From NCBI GenBank assembly GCA_016928395.1, contig JAFGKV010000285.1, positions 1-9,449 on the forward strand: DNA of 9,449 nucleotides. Reading direction: 5' to 3'. The stretch's first letter is position 1; each line of letters begins with the position of its first letter. Below the pieces are notes generated by a model. It was not told where the DNA came from. It saw nothing but the letters and a program-made list of their open reading frames with translations, and did not search any database. Made by a program: the position numbers and the translations under genes. This DNA comes from Candidatus Fermentibacterota bacterium (GTDB taxonomy: Bacteria; JAFGKV01). Of this stretch, positions 6,083-9,449 are shown in pieces.

Positions 6083-7161
6083 TCCTTTCGGGCCGCCTCA
6101 TCAGCCTTCCCTATGCGGCCGTCTGGAAGGTCATGGCCTGCAGGAGTCTGAATCCAGCGATCGTCTTCTACTGCGGCGACGCTCTGGACTACGCGGTCTT
6201 CGAGCCGGTCCTGCCCCACCTGCCCCCCATCCCGATAGTCGCAAAAAACCGTGCGGTACAGCGGGCACTGGCCCGAGAAGGGGTCAGTTCAGGCGTGTGG
6301 CCGGTGTTTCCCCGCGCCGTCATCATGGCCCGCCATGCCCTGCACCGATTCCCGCTGCGGGCCATCACGAAGATCGGGCTTCGCCACGGAGCCTATCACT
6401 TCAAACAGTTCATACGGCCCGATCGCTACAATGCCTTTGACCTCTTTGTGTTCACCTCGACGCAGGAGGTGCGTCTCGCCCGGGAGCACGGCATTCACAG
6501 CGGTGTGGCTGGGGGATTCCCGAAACTCGATCCCATGTTCGCCCCTGGGGCTCGGCATGCGGCCGACGCGATCCGCCGGGAACGAGGGTTCAAGCCGGAG
6601 AGGCCGTCGGTGCTGTTCACCGCCACGTGGGATCGATCCGGGCTGTCCGCCATCGAACGCTGGTATCGCCGAGTCCATGAGCTGGTCAAAGAGTACAATG
6701 TCATGGTCACGGTGCACCCGCAGACCTCCCGCCGCTACGTGCACGCGCTCCAGAACGAAGGCGTGCATCTCATCCGCGAGGCGCGCATCTGGCCCTATCT
6801 GCTCCTGGCCGATGTCATGGTGGGGGATACCAGCTCGATCCTGGCCGAGTTCTGCGCTTTGGACAAGCCCATGATCACCTACCGGGTAGGCCAACAGGGA
6901 AGACTGACCGCGGAGATTCAAGACATGCTGGAGCGAATCTCCCTCCGGATCGATTCCTTCGACGAACTCTCCCCCGCCATTGCCCGCTCCCTGGCGCAGC
7001 CCGATGCCCAGTCAGCCGAGCGCCGACGGGCCAGCGCCCTCATGTTCGATGAACTGGATGGAGCGCACGGCATCCGGACTGCTCATCACATCATGAAGAT
7101 CTTGAGAGAGCGGGGGATTCTCGGGGCGGATGCCGGAGAGATTAGCGCTCCTGTGCCATGA
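6079..7161 (+). CDS. CDP-glycerol/polyol glycerophosphotransferase-like protein (TagB/TagF family)
   Basis: 360 residues with the C-terminal pattern of the CDP-glycerol:poly(glycerophosphate) glycerophosphotransferase family (Glyphos_transf), known from teichoic acid synthesis, where members move a polyol-phosphate from CDP-polyol to a membrane-bound acceptor. Landmarks are GLRHGAYHFK (100-109) with a likely catalytic HG pair (H103-G104), PSVLFTATWDRSGLSAIERW (176-195), VTVHPQ (210-215) with the second conserved His H213, and ADVMVGDTSSILAEFCALDKPMI (244-266), the signature nucleotide-binding block with D250, S252-S253 and E257. The fold is GT-B and it should act at the inner membrane face. 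The GTG start overlaps the upstream stop by four bases (GTGA), a classic translational-coupling arrangement; no strong ribosome binding site is visible. In an LPS locus the likely acceptor is core oligosaccharide (inference); donor could be CDP-glycerol, CDP-ribitol or another nucleotide-linked group. No cytidylyltransferase for such a donor is in the window. The 3' end overlaps the convergent GT4 gene by 20 bases. Confidence 0.82.
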   Translation: MILSGRLISLPYAAVWKVMACRSLNPAIVFYCGDALDYAVFEPVLPHLPPIPIVAKNRAVQRALAREGVSSGVWPVFPRAVIMARHALHRFPLRAITKIGLRHGAYHFKQFIRPDRYNAFDLFVFTSTQEVRLAREHGIHSGVAGGFPKLDPMFAPGARHAADAIRRERGFKPERPSVLFTATWDRSGLSAIERWYRRVHELVKEYNVMVTVHPQTSRRYVHALQNEGVHLIREARIWPYLLLADVMVGDTSSILAEFCALDKPMITYRVGQQGRLTAEIQDMLERISLRIDSFDELSPAIARSLAQPDAQSAERRRASALMFDELDGAHGIRTAHHIMKILRERGILGADAGEISAPVP

Positions 7162-8254
7162 GCTGGCGATAGAGCGACAGGTTCTTCTCCACGGTGATGG
7201 CGATGTCGAAGCCGGTGACCGAGGCCCGGGCAGATGCCGCGAGCCGGGCGCGGAGGTCGCCGTCGGTGATCAGCCGGTGGATCGCCGAAGCCAGGGCATG
7301 GGCATTCCCCGGCGGCACCAGCAGCCCGTTCTTCTCCTCCTGCACGATCTCGGGGATCCCACCGACCCGGGTCGCCACCACAGGCACGCCAACGGCCAAG
7401 GCATCGATAACCGAGGTACCTAGCCCCTCCGTCCGGGACGCCATGACGAAGATGTCGAAGAGCCGAAGGTAGGAGCCGATGTCATCCTGGAAGCCGGCGA
7501 ACTTGAACCGCTCCCCCAGGCCCAGATCGCGGGCCATGGTGTCTATGCGATGGCGCTGAGGGCCATCACCCACCCCACAGAACACAACTCGCTCCTCTGT
7601 GCGCAGCACTTCCTCCGCTGCCATGAGAAGAGAGGGATAGTCCTTGTGGGCGGCCATGGCGGCTACGGTGCCAACAATGAAATGATCCGGTGGAATCCCG
7701 AGGGCGTCGCGCAGCATCGGGGATGGGGGAATGCCCGCAAACCGATCGAGATCCACGCCGCTGTGAATGGTCACAAGTTTGTTCTGGGGCACGCCATCGG
7801 CCAGGAGCATCTCCTTGATCGCCTGGGAGATGCACACGATGCGGTCCACCATGGCGCCGCGGTATTTCCACCTGGAGAACACCCTCGCTCCAGTGGGGAA
7901 ATCCACCCGCCGCGTGGCAATAGTGCGCAACGACGGCATGAGCATTTTGGCCCAGATCCCCAGAGTGACGGCGTGGGCCGAGTGAAGGTGGAGTAGCCTG
8001 AATCCGTATCGCCGGCACAACCACGCTATCCGTGCTCCGGCCACCACGTCTATCTCGCCGCGCATGGTCACGGGAAAACACCGCACCCCGCGTTCGCGGC
8101 AGGACCTTTGCAGCGGGGCTTTGGGCGGACACACGACTGCAACCTGATGGCCCTCCCGGTGGAGTGCCTGGGTCAGGTAGGCCACCTGCTGCTGGCCGCC
8201 CCGCCAGCTCAGGCCGGTGTCTACGTGGAGCGACGCCGGCGTGATAGCTCCCAT
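7142..8254 (-). CDS. Glycosyltransferase family 4 (GT-B), LPS core or envelope glycan
   Basis: 370 residues, retaining GT-B glycosyltransferase. The N-terminal domain begins HVDTGLSWRGGQQQV (10-24), with the GG pair (19-20) typical of the donor-phosphate loop in this subfamily, and contains the acceptor-side HLHSAHA (89-95). The C-terminal domain has IHSGVDLDRF (163-172), GTVAAMAAHKDYP (195-207) with conserved Lys K204, GVGDGPQ (227-233), and RTEGLGTSVIDALAVGVPVV (274-293). The usual E-x7-E pair appears as E276-x7-D284, and VGGIPEIV (297-304) follows. Substrates are unknown; a hexose or N-acetylhexosamine from a nucleotide sugar is the general expectation. The start at 8254 lies inside the 3' end of the GT2 gene (34-base overlap), so the two are co-transcribed and probably coupled in translation. 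No in-frame alternative start brings the N-terminus closer to the HVDTG motif. The stop (7142-7144) overlaps the convergent plus-strand gene. Confidence 0.92.
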   Translation of the reverse strand: MGAITPASLHVDTGLSWRGGQQQVAYLTQALHREGHQVAVVCPPKAPLQRSCRERGVRCFPVTMRGEIDVVAGARIAWLCRRYGFRLLHLHSAHAVTLGIWAKMLMPSLRTIATRRVDFPTGARVFSRWKYRGAMVDRIVCISQAIKEMLLADGVPQNKLVTIHSGVDLDRFAGIPPSPMLRDALGIPPDHFIVGTVAAMAAHKDYPSLLMAAEEVLRTEERVVFCGVGDGPQRHRIDTMARDLGLGERFKFAGFQDDIGSYLRLFDIFVMASRTEGLGTSVIDALAVGVPVVATRVGGIPEIVQEEKNGLLVPPGNAHALASAIHRLITDGDLRARLAASARASVTGFDIAITVEKNLSLYRQLMAQER

Positions 8255-8988
8255 AGCTTCAAGTACTTCAGGTAGACGCCGAAAGCGGAGTTCTCGGCCA
8301 AGACAAACCCGACCTTTCCATCGAGGAACCCTCCACGAAGGAAGAACATCTTGATGAACTTGGCCGTACCCCGCGCCACGGCCTCGGGGATCGATGCGCT
8401 CTGTCCCTGCGTGAAGAGCCGCTGGGCGCCGAGAGCCGAGTATCGCTCCATCTTGGCGAGGTGGGAGGAGACCGTTGGATAGGGGTAGTGGAGCAGGTCG
8501 CCGCTTCGCACGGTCTCTACCGGACCGTCGACCACCACCGATTCGTGGAGACTGCGGTCATTGAAGGTTCCCCGGCGGCGATCGAACAGCCGGATGGGCC
8601 GGTCATGCTGCCATCCGCTGAACCTGATGGGAGTTCCCAGGTAGCATGATCTCCTCCGGATGCGGTATGCGGCTGCCTGGGGCTCGCCGTCCAGGAGAAA
8701 ACGAATGGCGTGGGTGAGCTCTGGGGTCACGACCTCGTCCGCATCCACCGACAGGATCCAGTCATGGGAGGCCTGCTCCACGGCATAGCGCTTCGTCAGG
8801 CCAAAGCCCTTCCACGCGGTCTGGATGACCCGGCACGAAAGGCTTTGGCATATCTCCACCGTGTGATCGGTGGAGCCGGAATCAACGACCACCACCTCGT
8901 GTGCCCAGCGGACAGACTCCAGGCATCGGGCGATGTTCGCCTCCTCGTCTCTCGTGATGAGGACGACCGAGAGGGGCGTACCGTTCAT
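8221..8988 (-). CDS. Glycosyltransferase family 2, WaaE/KdtX-like
   Basis: 255 residues of a GT-A inverting glycosyltransferase resembling WaaE/KdtX, known as a glucosyltransferase that adds beta-linked glucose to inner-core heptose in enterobacteria. Visible elements are SVVLITRDEEANIARCLESV (7-26), VVVDSGSTDHT (33-43) for nucleotide binding, GFGLTKRYAV (61-70), and ILSVDADEVVTPEL (78-91) holding the DxD metal site D82-A-D84. The acceptor block RLFDRRRGTFNDRSLHE (133-149) is followed by LHYPYPT (166-172). The C-terminal hydrophobic part (about 210-248, with FLRGGFLDGKVGFVLA) is also typical of the family and may touch the membrane. The ATG at 8988 has only a weak ribosome binding site. It is the first gene of the minus-strand pair and overlaps the GT4 gene by 34 bases. 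The actual sugar and acceptor are not determined; other members of this family act on different glycans. Confidence 0.92.
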   Translation of the reverse strand: MNGTPLSVVLITRDEEANIARCLESVRWAHEVVVVDSGSTDHTVEICQSLSCRVIQTAWKGFGLTKRYAVEQASHDWILSVDADEVVTPELTHAIRFLLDGEPQAAAYRIRRRSCYLGTPIRFSGWQHDRPIRLFDRRRGTFNDRSLHESVVVDGPVETVRSGDLLHYPYPTVSSHLAKMERYSALGAQRLFTQGQSASIPEAVARGTAKFIKMFFLRGGFLDGKVGFVLAENSAFGVYLKYLKLWELSRRRRST

Positions 8989-9164
8989 GGCTTCAGCCCG
9001 TGGCGCCAGAAGGAAGAGCGTTCGGGGCTGACAAGGGAGGAGAGTCGCTCACCGTCTATCAGCTCAATTCGCGCTCTGTGATCCAGTAGCTTCTCATTCT
9101 TGCCTCAGGCCTCTGCGGGCCGGCAGAAACGGCGCAACTGGCTCGCGCACAGGTAGGAATGGAG

Positions 9165-9184
9165 CTATTCTAACCTTAGAATAG
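9165..9184. repeat. Perfect 9-bp inverted repeat, candidate operator
   Basis: CTATTCTAA (9165-9173) and TTAGAATAG (9176-9184) are exact reverse complements around a central CC. With only 6 G/C in 20 bases it stands out from GC-rich surroundings. Each arm includes TAGAAT or its complement, close to a -10 hexamer, so a promoter/operator combination for the minus-strand pair (start at 8988, about 180 bases away) is possible. The tight centre fits a dimeric protein site better than an RNA hairpin, and no T tract follows as a terminator would need. The symmetry is certain; the function is not. Confidence 0.7.
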
Positions 9185-9261
9185 TGGAGAGTATCGGCCC
9201 CGGCTGCGCCGGATTCGTGACATGAGCAGCCGGATCCTTGGGCAGGCGCCCAGAAGGAGTG

Positions 9262-9289
9262 GTCAGTCTTCAGTTGTCGGTAGTCAGTC
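9262..9289. repeat. Degenerate TCAGT / GTCAGTC repeat cluster
   Basis: GTCAGTC occurs at 9262-9268 and 9283-9289, with a further TCAGT at 9270-9274 and TTGTCGGT between. It resembles the low-complexity CAGTTGTCAGT-like intergenic runs that I recall from many uncultured genomes. It explains the TDYRQLKTD-like residues of the spurious minus-strand frame here. Confidence 0.55.
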
Positions 9290-9365
9290 GGTTCGAGCGG
9301 GAACGGATGGCTAGGATGGGGGCCACCCGTCGGCCCTGGCGATGGCGCGCTGGGAAGGCCGAGGT

Positions 9366-9375
9366 GGGGGGGGGG
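9366..9375. repeat. Homopolymer of ten G
   Basis: Ten consecutive G bases in non-coding DNA. Such tracts can vary by slippage, but this one lies about 380 bases from the nearest start and may also be a sequencing or assembly length error. Confidence 0.8.
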
Positions 9376-9449
9376 CTGAGGACTGGCTGCGTGAGATCCG
9401 ATCGTATCCATCACAGACCCATTGTGAAGGTCGCTCTTGTAGAGGGATA

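Larger units (their letters stand above)
8989..9449. other. Non-coding region upstream of the minus-strand pair
   Basis: No supportable gene. The longest open frame on the minus strand (9414-9094) is Pro/Ser/His-rich, resembles no family and runs through the short repeats, so I treat it as chance. The region should carry the promoter of the GT2-GT4 pair. A perfect inverted repeat sits at 9165-9184, a TCAGT-type repeat cluster at 9262-9289 and a run of ten G at 9366-9375. I could not place a convincing -35/-10 pair, only a TAGAAT hexamer inside the inverted repeat. Confidence 0.7.

Noticed and set aside
9094-9414. Minus-strand open frame of 106 codons
   Set aside because: Pro/Ser/His-rich, passes through short repeats and the G10 tract, no recognisable domain; most likely chance in GC-rich non-coding DNA.
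1-9449. CRISPR array, tRNA, rRNA, transposase or toxin-antitoxin pair
   Set aside because: No regularly spaced repeats, no RNA gene signatures and no such protein families were found; the window is a glycan biosynthesis locus.

Overview
This window is a lipopolysaccharide (LPS) inner-core / cell-envelope glycan locus from a Gram-negative bacterium of fairly high GC content. KDO chemistry (an arabinose-5-phosphate isomerase and a KDO transferase) and two family GT9 heptosyltransferase-like genes show that the cell makes an LPS-type outer membrane. The KDO transferase has the R-Y-D-L-W and GGSF...HN motif style that I associate with Bacteroidetes/FCB-type enzymes rather than the T-E-L-W style of Proteobacteria. 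The flanking non-coding DNA carries a GGGCGACC/GGTCGCCC hairpin and degenerate CCTGAAC-like and TCAGT-like short repeats. Together these suggest an uncultured, possibly FCB-related lineage, but the taxonomic guess is weak.

Layout. Positions 1-284 are non-coding and repeat-rich. Six plus-strand genes follow: a divergent GT9 glycosyltransferase (285-1340), a KDO transferase (1343-2659), KdsD (2765-3736), a canonical GT9 heptosyltransferase (3882-4880), an ATP-grasp enzyme of unknown specificity (5024-6082) and a TagB/TagF-like CDP-polyol phosphotransferase homologue (6079-7161). The first two genes are nearly abutting and the last two overlap by four bases. Two minus-strand genes converge on this block: a GT2 glycosyltransferase of the WaaE/KdtX type (8988-8221) followed by a GT4 glycosyltransferase (8254-7142), overlapping each other by 34 bases. 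The two convergent blocks overlap by 20 bases at their 3' ends. Positions 8989-9449 are non-coding and hold a perfect 9-bp inverted repeat, short repeats and a G10 tract.

How the genes fit together (inference from families). KdsD supplies arabinose-5-phosphate for KDO synthesis, and the KDO transferase puts KDO on lipid A. The two GT9 enzymes, the GT2 and the GT4 then extend the core. The least understood part is the coupled ATP-grasp / polyol-phosphotransferase pair, which looks like a two-gene decoration module that could add an amino-acyl or similar group and a glycerol-phosphate-like group to the core. The middle of the ATP-grasp gene drops to about 44% GC (counted by hand) from about 65% just upstream, with clustered AGA, ATA and TTA codons, so this module may be of foreign or mosaic origin.
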